Shown piece by piece: positions 41,782 to 54,700 of a stretch of 64,000 nt of DNA. Position 1 is the stretch's first letter. Every line of letters begins with the position of its first letter. The stretch lies in the NCBI GenBank assembly GCA_019671135.1, contig JAHRHY010000005.1, positions 434,001-498,000 on the forward strand. Reading direction: 5' to 3'. Source of the DNA: Linnemannia hyalina (lineage: Eukaryota > Mortierellomycota > Mortierellomycetes > Mortierellales > Mortierellaceae). Below the pieces are notes generated by a model. It was not told where the DNA came from and did no database searches. It saw only the letters and a list, made by a program, of their open reading frames with translations. The position numbers were made by a program, and so were the translations under genes.

Positions 41782-44109
41782 CGGGGGGGAGGAGAGAGTG
41801 GGCAAACAACAGTGCTCATTCCTGTCCGTTTTCCCTTTCATCCAATCCCATCCAATCCAACCCATGGTGCCACATACAACATACACATACACAAACTATC
41901 ACATCTTGCTTCTCTCATTTGTTTGTTGTTTGCATTGATGATGATGATGATGATGATACTGATTGTTGTTGTTGCCGTTGTTGACATGCCTGTCTCTCCC
42001 CTTCTCTCCTTTTCTGCACAAACAACCGTCCTTGCTCTGCATCGGGATACACACACACACACACAAAACAGGGAACATGTACCTTGGTGCATCGTACCAT
42101 TTCATACTTTTTCTTCCTCCTCTTCTTCCTTTCCTTTCCCTTTTTCCTTTTTCCTTTCCTCTTCTCCCTTCTCCCCCTCTTACTGACCTTTCTCTCCACA
42201 CGATCCCGTCCTTGGCTGGGAATCAATTGCTGTCCCCCCGATCGCACTCTAAAATCTTAATATACAAACGACGAATGCACGCCTTTGTTCCAATCCATCC
42301 TACCCCTTCCCATTATTCCTTTCTACCCCTATTTACATCTCGGAAAGTCCGTTTTCCTTGTTAGTTCATTTTGTTGCAAGAGAAGTGGTTGAGTATTTGT
42401 TGACAGGGTCCTGTTCGTCCACGACCACCGATTTTTGTTTGTATACCAAGAATCATCTCTGATGTCCTACAGGCACAGACAGAGTGGTCAGTGACTATTG
42501 ATGATACCTGAGACCAATACCAATCATCAGGAACAGCGAGGTGATGGGGTCTGGATAGGGATGGTTCTTCTGTTGATCGTCGATCATCGTTAGAGGAAGA
42601 AGGGGTTACCATCATCTGCGAGTTCTCCCGAGCAGCATGAGCCGTTCTTTTACTTCGCAATAGCAGTATTATACTTTCCCCCTTGGTCCTCTGAAAACGG
42701 TCGAGTGAGATATGCTACGAACCTGCAGAGGGAGACGGAAATCTTCTCTCGACACTCAATGCCGAAGAAGGGAAAAAGAGCGAAAAGGCAATCTGGTTCG
42801 GTATGACAACCAGTAATCCATCCCACATCCCACAACCTTCTTTTTCATGCCCGGCCTTACTCATCCATTGTGCCTCCGGAAAATAAAATCCCAACGCCCT
42901 TCAAACCTTGGACTCGGAGGTAAAGAAAACATTGTCAAACGAGATTGAATGAGCTTGTTACCCGCCCAATGAATGGCCTCCCATCCCACTGGCATTCCCT
43001 TCGTATTTTTTCTTTCTATCCCATTCTACACATCAACTAAACCTCCCTTTGTCCTCCCTGTCTTCTGATCTCTCCTTTCTCTCCTCTCGTGTCTTCCTCT
43101 CTTCTACTTTTTTTTTTCTCGTGTCCCTTTCTCTCTCTTTTTCTACCTCGGGCTCCCCTTTCTCTTCTCTCATCCATCTGTTATTTCCCCTTAGCCGGGA
43201 CTATGGATAAGGTGGATGTACTTCTACCCACTTCGGTCCAAATCTTCCTTTTCTTCCATGTTCGAATCAAACCTTGAAATTCGTTGGAAAAGGGTCTTGC
43301 TCTGATATGACGGAGCACAGGGAGTAAAAAGAGGAGAAGAGATCTGTAACAGGGGTTGTCAGAAAAAGGAGCTGGAGTAATAGCAGTAATTATGATGGTG
43401 GTGGAAGTAGTAGTATAGTGAAGATGTTGTTATCGAGGGAGCAACAAAAAAAAAAGAGCTATCAAATAGATCCAATTGTTTGTCGCCAAATCTCCACAAA
43501 TTATTGCAGGAGACGAAATAAAAAGACGGAGACAGAAGAAAGAATAAAAGGTTGAGTGGGTGTGTCCGAGAGAGTTGGCCGGATGTGCCTTGAGGATGGA
43601 ACGAAGACAATCACGACAATCATGATGAATTATCCATGAAGAGACGATTGCCTCGACTTTGTCTGCAGCTATGTCATTGCCATTGCTGTGGATGTAAGTA
43701 CCGTCGAGCTACGGCTGTTGAATAAAGTCACCTGGGTGATAAACTATGGCAGGAGTAGTAGTGATGGCGTACATGTTTGCAGCACAGTAGTAGCGATGAT
43801 AATAATGGTGCCCACCCCCTACGCCCCTTCTTTCCTTCTCTCTTCTACCAGTCAGTACCTCGGTCGCAGTCACTTTGTCCTCTGGTCCCCTTGAAATCTC
43901 AGTAGTGTTGTCTCACACGCCTCACTCGCAAAGTCTAAGTCTTTTCTTTTTTTACCTCTTTCCTCCTTTTGACTTTCTTCTTCCCTTTACTACCTTTCGC
44001 CACCACTTTCTTTCTCTCATTCTACACACTCATTCCAACCTCCTCCTCCTCTACTTCTTCTTCCTCCTCCTCCTCGTCCTCCAAACCAACCAACCAACAA
44101 CCAACAACC
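41227..44109. other. Intergenic region between divergent G-alpha and endosulfine genes
   Basis: This 2.9-kb stretch has pyrimidine-rich promoter sequence on the coding strand of each neighbour, (AC)n(AG)n at 41722-41781, a GAT array at about 41936-41956 and a short CA array near 42051. The minus-strand ORFs at 42361-42835 have no conserved features. No gene is supported. Confidence 0.5.
41722..41781. repeat. Compound (AC)n(AG)n microsatellite
   Basis: About 18 AC units are followed directly by about 12 AG units. Several long ORFs on both strands owe their length to it. Confidence 0.93.
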
Positions 44110-45468
44110 ATGAGTTCTCCCTTAAACCCAAGCGCAGGCGCAACCGCCGCAGAACAAGCATACAACCCCACACAGGTACCCTTTTATTACACTACTCCTC
44201 ACTCTCGCTTTCTCTCTACTTGGCCTCACTTCCTTGTCTGTTCTTCCCTGACAAGGAACTCGGCCGTCTGTCGTTGTAGCCTGGAGCATGGACAAGAATG
44301 AGCATAAGCTAACACTCGGTGATGCATACCCCCGTTGTTCATTCCGTCATGTGCTTATAGACGCTAAGCGAGCAGGAGCAGAAGCTGCAGAGACTCTACG
44401 GAAACAGATTGCCCACCGCAAAGGGACTCCTCAACCAGAAGCTCAAGGTACCGTTTTAACACCATGGATATTTTCCTATCTCTCATATTTCTTCTCTGGA
44501 CGCTTTCGGAAAGGTCCTTTGGAACCCACACACCGTCCCTCGTCGTACTCTTTATTGCTGTCTGTCCTCAACCTTGACGTTGAGTGGAGCTATCCAAAGT
44601 GACGAAAATAAGAAGGGCACAATGAAGGCTATCTGTCGGCTTTTGGCAGAGGGAGGCGTGGGGATAGACAGATAAACGAGAGACAAGGGCCACCAATCAA
44701 GGACTTGACATCAGTGATGATGACGGCAGTGAAGAGAAAATAAGAACCCCGCGGAAATGGAAAAAAAGAAGGAAGAGAAGAGGAAGGGGGATGATCATAG
44801 CGAAGAGGAAGGGAGACGATCATAGCGAAGAGGAAGGGAGACAATCATAGAGAAGGGGGACGATCGTAGAAGGGAAAACGTACTGGCATGTTTGCCAGGG
44901 GACACACCACACCGCCTCATTACTACCGTCAATTATCACACTACTACTACGATTTACGATCAGATACAATTGGTTGTTGTCTTCGTTTCTAACTGTTGTT
45001 GTTGGACAGGCAATACCAGACGGCATTATATATGACCCTTGCTGTTGTTGCTGTCATGGATTATCAATGGTGTGGTGTGGTGTGCGAAATGGGAGAAATT
45101 GAAACCAGGAACTCGACTCGGCTGTCTCTCTTTTTGGCACGCCGCTTCTTCCTTCATCCGTTTACACTCTCGCTCAGTGCTCAGTGGGCCTCTTTACCTC
45201 TTTCATTGTCTGATACATGTATGTATGCTGACCCTTACTTTTTTGTTCTTTTATTATCACCATGCAATAGGAGCGCAAGTACTTTGATTCAGGAGACTAT
45301 GCGCTGTCAAAGGCAGGAAAGACGACGACTCCCGTTGGATCAGAACACCCTCAACCAGAGAACATCCCCCACTCTAATCCAGGAACTGTGAACCCTCTTC
45401 ACGGATCACCACCCGTCAAGGAGTCGTCGCTCATCCACGAAGCCGAGGCGCCACAGTCCAATGCCTAA
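44110..45468 (+). CDS. IGO1: Endosulfine/ARPP-19 family protein (Igo1-like PP2A-B55 inhibitor)
   Basis: Exons 44110-44175, 44361-44447 and 45271-45468, all phase 0, give 116 residues, typical for the family. The core is TLSEQEQKLQRLYGNRLPTA, then GLLNQKLK, and then ERKYFDSGDYALSKAGK across the second splice. FDSGDY is the invariant Greatwall/Rim15 phosphorylation motif, with the target Ser at residue 58. The phosphorylated protein inhibits PP2A-B55, which permits mitotic entry and, in yeasts, quiescence and nutrient-starvation mRNA protection. The N-terminal 22 residues and the Pro/Ser-rich tail (about 67-116) are disordered, as in homologues. Intron 2 is 823 nt, larger than the whole coding sequence, and carries a 25-bp tandem repeat. 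The short exons explain why no long ORF marks this gene. Confidence 0.92.
44793..44868. repeat. 25-bp tandem repeat in endosulfine intron 2
   Basis: Two perfect 25-bp units and a third diverged, shortened unit. Each starts with GATCATAGCGAAGAGGAAGG or a variant. Confidence 0.85.
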
Positions 45469-46732
45469 AAAACGATGCACAGGATCAAGCAGGGATAGCC
45501 CCAGCAAGGGAACATCTCGGCGAGCGAGCTAGCACATGAGCAGGATGCAGTTTTTGAACAATACCTTTTTTTCTTTTTCGTTTTTTTCTTTTTGCTTGAC
45601 ACCCTTTTTTTTTCTTTTTCTTTGTTTTCGTTCTGTTTGTTTTTCGTCGTTTTTTGCCACAAGCGTTGCAAAGCCATCGGATGTGGTTTCTCTCGTCTTT
45701 TTTTTCCAAGCATGCATTCATAAAATAAAAAACAGCACAGAAATCAACAAGAGCAACCACGCAACGCTATGCATGAGTGAGAAATGGGCCATGGTGTGCA
45801 TGTGCACCCTTACCCTGCTCAATTGACACACACAATTTGACGCCCTATCTCTCATATCTCTGACTTGCCTCGTTTTGTCAGTCCGTCTGTCATGTCCTTC
45901 CTTCCTGCCATCCCCCTCTCTCTCTCCTTTCTCTCCCTTGGCCATGCGTACTTATGCAGGGGATGCACAAAAGGAAAAAAAAAAATAGTTTGCCCTTCCT
46001 TTCCCTTCCCATTTATTGCGTTTCCGCCATCATCATCATCATCATCATCAAGTCGAGCTGCATGAGATTTCACTATGTCTCCCTCCTTGTTGCTTCCAGT
46101 CTCTCTCTATCACAGTACAAAAGCGCACACGCTTATTTTTTTTTCAATCGTATTCGTATCATTCCTTCATTCGGCACCCAAAATTGATAAATCGTTCGTC
46201 AAACGACCCACGACCATAACCCTCAATGCACAGACAACAACAATTGTCACTAGCAGAAAAAATATCGTTGTTCCTACTGGAGAAAGTGAGGAGGGGGGGG
46301 GACCGTGTTGCTTAACTTGTTTTGTTGCTGCTGTTTTTTGGGATGCGGGGTGTGGGTGTGAGTGTGGAATTGGGGCGGGGGTCGAAAATGGGGGACTGAA
46401 ATACCAGTGAGTTCTGGGTAACTTATTTTTTTTTGCTGTGGGAAAAGGGTCAAATCCTCTACAGTTTATCTTTACGCCTTTTTGTTGTTTGTTTTTTTTT
46501 TCGTAGCGCTACAGGTTTTGAAGATCATGGCAATACAGGCCTGGAGAAAAAAGGAATGTTGTGTTTTTATTATGCAGATGGGTGATGGAAAATAAGGGGG
46601 GGGGGGGGCGTTGTTGATTGATGAAGAAGAGGAAGAAGGAGGGGTGAATGATTATGCTTTTTTTTGGGTGCACATGATACAACTATGTGGATATGAGGGG
46701 TGTTTGTTTGTTTTGGCTGGATGAAGTGTAGC
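45469..46732. other. Intergenic gap between convergent genes
   Basis: T-rich 3' flank of the endosulfine gene followed by the 3' flank of the membrane-protein gene. It includes a CAT array near 46030-46050 and a G-run at about 46598-46608. No conserved coding sequence. Confidence 0.5.
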
Positions 46733-49496
46733 TTAGAACTCTCTAGGCAAGTTGGAAAGGTCCAGCCCACGATTCTGCTCCTGTTGCTGCTGTTGTGAAG
46801 AAGAAGGAGGAGGGGAGGAGGAGGAAGTCGAGGTAGGATTCAAAGGCTGGACTGAGACTGGTCTTGACCCCGCGGTCGTGCCATTCGTGGTGGTGGTGGT
46901 GGCGGAACGTGGAGCGATGATGGTCTCAGTCAGTGTTGTACCCTCCTTCCACCACAAAGATGACGGCACGGGATCCTGGAGGTGGCCTTGAGGTGGCGAA
47001 GATGTTGAACTAAGCACCGCTGTTGTCGTAGCTGCGGCTGTGGCGATCGAATATGCAGGTGCCGAGCTGTTGTTGTAATAAGCGCTGTTACGGTTAAAAT
47101 CAGACATGGCGAGGCTGTTATCGTTCTGGAGATGCATCGAGATGACCTCGTCCTTGGGCGGGCGAGGTGGGTAAGGTGGGCAGTTATCGCCGGCAGTGTT
47201 CTGGAGGTAGGTCTGGTGCATGGAGTGGTGGTCCTGCTGTAACAGACCCTGCTGATCATCCTGCTGATCGTACATATCCATCGCAAAGTGGGTCCTATCA
47301 TTCAGTTGGCTACTCCATCTTCCTCGGCCGACATTATTCCTGCTGGAGGGTGAGAGAGGATCTTCGGTTAGGCTGTGGTGGAGTCCTTGTTCTGAGAGTG
47401 TGCTGTTTCGGAATTGGTTATTTCCGTTATTTTGGTGGCGCAGGGACTGTTGCTCTTGTTGATGCTGTTGGAGTTTTTGTTGTTGGTAGTACTCAAACAC
47501 ACCACCGCCTTCGGTGGAAGAGGATGTCCGACGGTGGTGTCCGTCAAGACCGGCATGGCGAGACGAAGAGTTGTTGACGACTGGTGGGTGCTCGGGCGAG
47601 GGGAGTTGTCCCTTGTGCTGGTGCTGGCTTTCGAACAGTGTCCGACTTGGCAAAGTCAGCGGCTCCATCATCATCATAATCCTCCCCTTATCGCCGCTTC
47701 CAACCTGACCATCAACACCGTTCATACGAGACCTCATCGAGGCAGCCCGCTGAACCTTGACCTTTTTTCGCTCTTGGTCATATCCCTGGAAGACCGCTCC
47801 ATCGATATAATACTCCATGAGGACCAACTCGAGCTCATCCAACTGCTCCTTGACCATCGCAACCCGCATCTCTGTCGACATGCCCGGATCAAATTTGCCG
47901 ATGTTGGATTTATCTGTCGTAAATGGCCCCTTGGACAACCCACCCTGTGATGTGTACGCCTCCGCCAACGACCCTGTAATCCTACGGCGGAAATACGGAA
48001 TGCCTGCGATGAAACCCCAAGGCGACATGACCTCGACACCAAACAAGAAGACAATAATCGTGCTCACAATCCCAAGGAGACCTCCAATACCCGACAACGT
48101 CGCCCTGATACTCGTCTTCTCCTCGTTATACGACACGCTTGCAATGATAGACGCCGGTCGAATAATAATAACAGTCGTCAGATTATCCCAGGTCGCGGGG
48201 CGGGTGGCCGGGAAGGGCATATGGGTGACTGAACTCATGTAAGAATATCCGACGGTTTCGCCTCCGAATCCCAAAAAGTACTTGAACCGCTCAAGGGAAC
48301 TGGTGTTATCGGATTGGCGGATGACGGTGTGGAACTCCAGAGGCTCGTACCGGATCTCAACAATGTGGCCTGGGTAAACGTAGTACTGGTTCGCGAAATC
48401 ACGAGAATCGGTTACATTCGTCGTCGAGTCTAAACGGGAGGGGGAAAAAAGTATAACATAGTCGGTTGAGCATGTGGCATTGGACAAGACGACAAAAACA
48501 GTTCGTTACTCCCCACTGAAAAAGGGGGAGACCTCGCTATCCATTATTTTATGTGGCTGCCTCCGCTTCTGGCTAGAAAAGAAAAACTTACTGGGATGGA
48601 TCAGCCCGACACGAGTCCATTTAGAGGCATAGAGAGGGTTATGCCTAAGAATATATTGCATATACTCGTCATTGCCTTCACCGGCATCCAAATTATCGAC
48701 GCCCGATCCAAGAACAAGGATGTGAGGGTTACTATCGTCCAACTGCGGATCCAAGGGAAATTCGCCACTTAAGTCGTCGTAGTACGACATTGATGTCAAG
48801 TTAACCGCATTCTTGTAGGCGCTGTAAATATTCAACACTAGCAAAAGTGCAAGACGATTTTAGTATCATCGTCTCCTTTGTAATTTGCTATTGCAAGGTC
48901 AGTGAAAGAAATGCCCAAATATCAGTGTGTTGTAGGTCTTTACATGGGCCGATGGTGCCGTTGTTGGATTCGTTCTCGATGGAAAGGACGTTGTAGGGTC
49001 GAGCGTCGCCGAGTCCCAGGTACTCTACCAAGTTATGGAGGTACCAGATCGTTCCCAGAATGCATCCTAGTCCTGTATAAAATGGTAGCGAAGGAGTCAG
49101 TCAATCCATGTTCGAGAACGAGAGGGAGAGCGAAAAGAGAGCGAGAGAATGGACGACTTCTGTCCTCTCTTCTCATCAACAAACAAAACCTTACTTGTGA
49201 TCAAGATGATAATCGTCCTGAAGATGCACACCGTAACGTTCTCACCAACTCGCCTCCGAGGATAAGAATCTACCCATCAACCAAAACACAACCAAAAGGC
49301 TCGTTAGTAACTGACAAATACCCTCTCCTCAGAGCTCGAAAAAACTCCATCCTCTCTTATGGAACAAGACTAACTTACATCCAAAGGTACAGAGGGCCCA
49401 TACAATTCTGGCGGGAGTATGTAATGGGGTCTCATATGATACTTCGAGCGCCTTACGCATCCTCTTAAACGCGCTTTTTGTGTATCCTGCCGACAT
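46733..49496 (-). CDS. Two-pass membrane protein with N-glycosylated ectodomain and long cytosolic tail
   Basis: Exons 49496-49379, 49269-49195, 49072-48944, 48837-48592 and 48429-46733 (all joins phase 1) give 754 residues. A short basic N-terminus (MSAGYTKSAFKRMRKALE) precedes a first hydrophobic segment (VTVCIFRTIIILITRLGCIL, about 52-77). Residues about 78-298 form a domain with many N-glycosylation sequons (NLTS, NSTT, NTSS, NLTT), so it is probably extracytoplasmic. The second hydrophobic segment (GIGGLLGIVSTIIVFLFGVEV) is at about 299-323. The 430-residue tail starts with a possible coiled coil (VKEQLDELELVLMEYYIDGA), then becomes Gln/Ser/His-rich with PPYPPRPP. The architecture resembles a receptor or stress sensor. 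It looks like an uncharacterised Mortierella-type family; no enzymatic domain was recognised. Confidence 0.72.
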
Positions 49497-50216
49497 GTCG
49501 ATCGATATGTTCGTTGCTTTCTTGAGGCTGAGTCTGTGTTTTTTCTTGCTGGTGGTATGTGGGTATGTTCCTGTAGGTTTGCTGATTGATTAATTTGAAA
49601 CAGGTAAATCCAGGAACAGGTACGTCTGTGATTTGGCGTGCAATAGGTAGAGTGCTGGGAAGAAGTTAGAGAGAGAGTTCGGAATGAAGAGTGAGGGGGC
49701 TTAGGAAAGTGAAAATTGAAGAAGAGGATAAAATAGAGAAGAAAAGAAAGAAGGAGGAGTAGAGTGAAGTGGGTCAATCGTTGGTTTTATTGCACTCAAG
49801 TCAAGATGTTTAAACGTTGCACAGGTACAGGATGCATGCTTTTGCCACCTTTAACCATTAGAATGTCGGTTGACGAGTTCATAATGCGCATGGGAGGCAT
49901 GCAAGCCCATTGAATTGAGGTCCGACACTGATTACTCGATAATATCCGGCCGGTCTTGTTGACACAGATATTTTCTTTTTGGCCATAGGTGGCTCTCATA
50001 CATCCGCATCATCCTGTCCCTCTCTAACCGATCAGTTTTCTCTTGTTTTAGTGCCTGCGTGTGGCAGGGCAGGGCAGGAGGCAAAAACAACCACCCAAAA
50101 GGGACCTGTGAGCACTCGTTTTTTTTTTTTTTTAATCCTCAGCCTTTATCATTCTATCCCACTTTACTCGACTTGGTTTTTGCCTTTGCCATTTGCCCTT
50201 GCTTTGCTTGTTTTCA

Positions 50217-50250
<34 letters not shown>

Positions 50251-51714
50251 GCCTAGCATTGACTTGGCCATGGTACATCTTCTGCCTTTTTCCTTTTCCC
50301 TTTTTTTCTAACCAAAAAGAATAGCCGGCGAACCTGAATAACAACTAAATAAATCGAGCGTTGCGTGACCGTTCGCATGGCAAAAAGAACGAAGCGTTTT
50401 TTTTCTTTATCCTGAAGGGCTAACATGTTCTTTCTCTTTCTTGACATCACATACTTCGCTTCACACTCGCTTTCTTTATGGCATGGAGGCGTAGCATCTT
50501 TATCTTTGTGTCTTTGTGCAAATGACACCGCAGTAGATTAGGGAACAAACAAACAACCATGCATGCAGGAAGGGGGGGGGGCGAAGAGATGAAAGGGAAT
50601 CGTAAATTGGACCATGGCTAAGGAGGTGGGGAGAGAGATGACAAAGAAATCCATCTCTCTTTTTTGTTTTTGTTTTTGTTTCCGCGGTGGTTGAAAATGT
50701 CGCGTTTGCGTTAGAAGGGGGTGCCTAGGCCAAAAGGAAAAAGAAGAGAGGGTGATACTTTTTTTTTTTTTTTTTTTTTCACTCAGCCCCGTCCCTCGCA
50801 ACACCCGGACAAAAGGAAAAACTTTAATTTTGTGAATACAACAACCCCTCTTTGCAACCATGCGTTAGCCCATGCCACCGAAACCCTTTCTTAAGAGACC
50901 TCTAAGCCCTCCATTGAACGAGCAGTTCGGCTATTATTTTCTTTCCTTCCTCTCCTTTTCATCTGGCCTAAGGTGACTTGGAAGATATCAATCGTAAACC
51001 CATCATCGTCTTCTTCATCGTCGTCGTTAGCATGGTTGGCGCGCTGTGGCCAAAACGCCAGTCCACACCCTTTTTTTTTTTTTTTTTTTTTTCAACACTC
51101 ACGATTTTTAATGCCTACCTTGCCTGGACATTAACAAGCACGTTGTCCCGCGATTCATTTCTCACATTTTATTTGGGGGGGGGGGACGTCTTTTTGGGTC
51201 CCACAATGCTTTATCGTGAACTTACTGTTCTTATCCTTATCCCTGTTATGTTCTCCTCCTCCCTCCCCTTCTTTCCAATGCAAATGATGAGGAAGAGGAA
51301 GGGGAAGGAAAATGACAGAGAGGCAAGGCGAAAGGAAAGGGAAAGGGTTTGTCGCCAACGGTAAAAGAGGATTGTGACACTCAACAAATGGTGTCTGCCG
51401 CATTACTCGAGTAATGGTATATGCGCAGGGAGCCCACTTATCATCAAGTCGGTTGATCACTGCAAGGGCCACATGTACCATGGTCAGTCAGGTTTGACAA
51501 AAGAAAATACTTTTATTGTGCGATGCTATGTGTGGAAATGCTATGGAATGAGAAAGAGCAAAAAAGGAAACATTATGCGGTCACTGCAACAGTTGCGAGT
51601 GGAGGAGGAGGAGGAGGTTGGTGGGGGAGGGGGGATATATATATATGGTAATTGTTCATCAAAAGCAAAGATATGACAGGTATGGTATGCGCCATGCGCC
51701 ATTCGCAATGTCCT
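49497..51714. other. Intergenic region with long poly(T) tracts
   Basis: It lies between the membrane-protein promoter and the striatin 3' end. T-runs occur at 50219-50248 (about 30), 50759-50779 (about 21) and 51071-51092 (about 22), with G-runs near 50572 and 51176. No conserved gene on either strand. Confidence 0.55.
50219..50248. repeat. Poly(T) tract
   Basis: About 30 consecutive T, preceded by CATC and followed by ACGCC. No mobile-element coding sequence or target duplication was noticed next to it. Confidence 0.9.
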
Positions 51715-54700
51715 TTAGCTTCTGGTGTAAATCTTGACGAGCGAATCAGCACCGCCAGTAGCAAGCAACTCAGGCATGGTTGGGTGATATTGGACCGTGC
51801 AAACTCCCTCGTTTCCTTTGCGTCGGTGTCCTGTGAACTCTTGCAGACACGTCCGCTGAGTTGAAGCAATATCCCACAACCTAACTGACGCGTCATGTCC
51901 GCCCGAACAAAGGACCAATCCTGCAGGGTCAATGTCCAGAGACGAGACTGCATCCAAATGTGTCAACATCGAGTACGAGCACGCCCCTAGATAGTTTGTA
52001 AAGAGCATGAAAAGGGACGTTAGACATGTGCGAAATTGTATTGACGGATTGGCGTGTCATCTACAATCCTATATCCTTACCACTTTTGAGGTCGAAGAAG
52101 CGAATGTATCGGTCCTCATGTCCAGATACGACGACTGGAAGCGTAGGATGGCAAATGACCTTGTTGATTTGTGTGCCCGTCGTGCCATCTACAATAAAAT
52201 AGTAGACGATTAGTAAAACTATGCGTTGTTTCAGAATGAACGCGTCACCGAGACACTCAAACCACCAATACTAGAGTTTCGCACGTACCATAGGTTTCGT
52301 TGCTCTTGAAGGTCAAGATGTCCTTGCCAGTCTCGATATCGAACAGCTTGATGACAGAGTTGGAGTAGCTGACCACCATCTTTTTCAAGTCCGTCGGACA
52401 AAAGTCCAGTCCAGTCGGCACAGGACGCAGTTTGGGTCCTGTTGATGCTGTCGCTGATGAGGCGTCCGATCCATGATAGCTCCATGATGACTTCAATGGT
52501 GACCCTTTGGTCTCTGTGTCCCAAATTTTGACAGTTCCGTCCGCAGAGATCGAGCCCAACAGCTGCGACGAAGAGATTGAGAGTGGGAACAGACGAATAT
52601 CCCACACTGCATCTGTATGTCCAACAAACGTCGACAAATTCAAACTCGGATCTATGCAAAAGAAGTAGATGTAAAGTAAGTTACGAATCAATTGGGCCAA
52701 ATGTCAACAGCAATCGATTACCACACACCCACACAATCCAAATGTTGCATGAATGGCCTACCAAGTCGGGCATATGTCTCCTTGTCCATAGGAACAAGAC
52801 CATAAGCTCTGACGGTTCGATCAAGACTGGCAGAGAAGCATTTGTTTTGGTCGGCGGAAAGTGCAACGGCTGTGATCCCTTTAGTGTGGCCACGGTAGGT
52901 GTGAATCGGATCAATCTCGCCGCTGGCTGCTTTCCTTGAATCTCCCAGTACGGTTTCCAGGTTCCAGAACTTCATAGTACCATCCTCGGATCCTGAAAGA
53001 ATTGCCTTCTTGGTTGGGTGGAATGCGATGGAGCGGACAGTGTCCAAATGTCTATGTGGAGTTAAAGTGTTGAAATATGGTCAGCATTGCACAGCGGACG
53101 TATGTCATTGACGCGTCCAATTTAATGTTCAGTGCTTTTCGAGTGTACCTTCTGAGGGTGACCTTTGGCCGCCAGCGCGCCGGCTCGTCAGTCGCAGTGT
53201 CACCTGTTCTGGTTCCCATATCGGCCTCTGCCTCATCGACAGTTAGATTGGCTAGTTCATCGAGCAAAGCTATAAGACCAAAAAAAAAAAAAAAAAAAAA
53301 AAGGTAGAGGACCCTATGTTAGCTTGCCATTCTATACTTCTAGAAAGCGCCCATTCTGTACAAAAGTAACATCGTGTGTACCTGAATCCTTGGCTTTCTT
53401 CTTGCGCATGGACTTTTGAGATCCCACTCCGTCGAGTTTTGTCTTGTCCCATTCCTTCACCATCTTGTTCAATCTTTCTGGTGAAATGTTGAACTTGTCC
53501 TGAACATCTTTGGCCTATGAAAAGTCATGCATGAATGTCGATATATGTGCTAGTTAGTTGACGCCATTTTCACTTGACCTAGCGGTATGCTAAACAGAAA
53601 TGAAACGTACTAACTGAACGTCATCCTCAGCTTTTTTAGACTTCTTGGGCTTGTCCTGAAGGGCAAGCTGCTGTCCAGCTCGCTGAAGCTTGGCATGCCA
53701 GTCGTCTCCTGACAATGGCGAATGCACAACCGTCACCGGGTCTTCGTCCACAGAATCCATGTCGTCCGATGAGTCCTTCTCCGAATCCATTTTTTCAGTC
53801 GGGGGCTTGGTCATGTTCGTAGTGATCAAAGGTGCTGGTTTAACAAAATGTTCGGCCCGTGTTGACTCTTCGGAGTCATTGGTGTTGCGGTTGGGTATTG
53901 GCTGGGTGGCATTATGTGGTACGGCAAACAGTCGAAGGGTTGCATCCTCGGCTTTGTCTTCAATTAGAGCGGGAGAATTGTTCACAGCGGGCTTGCCTTT
54001 ACCAAAGGACTGGAGTGTTGAGAGCGGAACAGAGCTGGCTCGGTTAAGTGGAGGAGGTGCTGATGTCGTCTGTGTGGCAGGGTAGTGGTCGCTCTTTCTG
54101 TTTCTTCCACCTGCAGCAGCAGCCGCTCTTCGGTCACTTTCATTCCGGACAAGTCGTGTTGGTGCAGGGGGCATGGCCGAGGCTATTGATTGTGGAACAG
54201 AAGCAGTCAAGTAGCTGATTTCCTGCAGACATCTACGATCGGTGTGTGAATATGAGATGAAAGAAAAACGGGTCGGATGAGCGAGCAAACACGAGGTGTC
54301 AAAAAGGGCCGTGCATCGCGCAGAAGAAAAAAGTCGTCAGTTAGTCAAAAGACCACGAGGAAGAAACGTACATTCTGAGAAACTCTCTGCTCTTGGCTCT
54401 TCCTAGAGGGTCAAGGCCAGGAGTTGCGGAGGTCGGGCTGACCTGGGTCATGTTTTGTCCATAGGTCGACATTCTGTTTTGAGTCTTGATGTTCACATGA
54501 GAGGCTATGAAAGAGATCCCACAGATTCGGAAATACAGGCACAAACAAACAAAAAAAAACAAATGCAACAACCAGCCGAAGGGCGTTAATGACAATTAAC
54601 ATTTGTCTGTCAGCCTGCAATTGAATACTCTTGTATCGCTTTGTTCATCACGATCGCGATCGTGTTCACATCAGCAGACTTGGTATGGGCGCATTTTCCT

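Noticed and set aside
42361..42835. Two adjacent minus-strand ORFs (99 and 61 codons)
   Set aside because: No conserved motif, no convincing splice junction joining them, and composition like the surrounding non-coding DNA.
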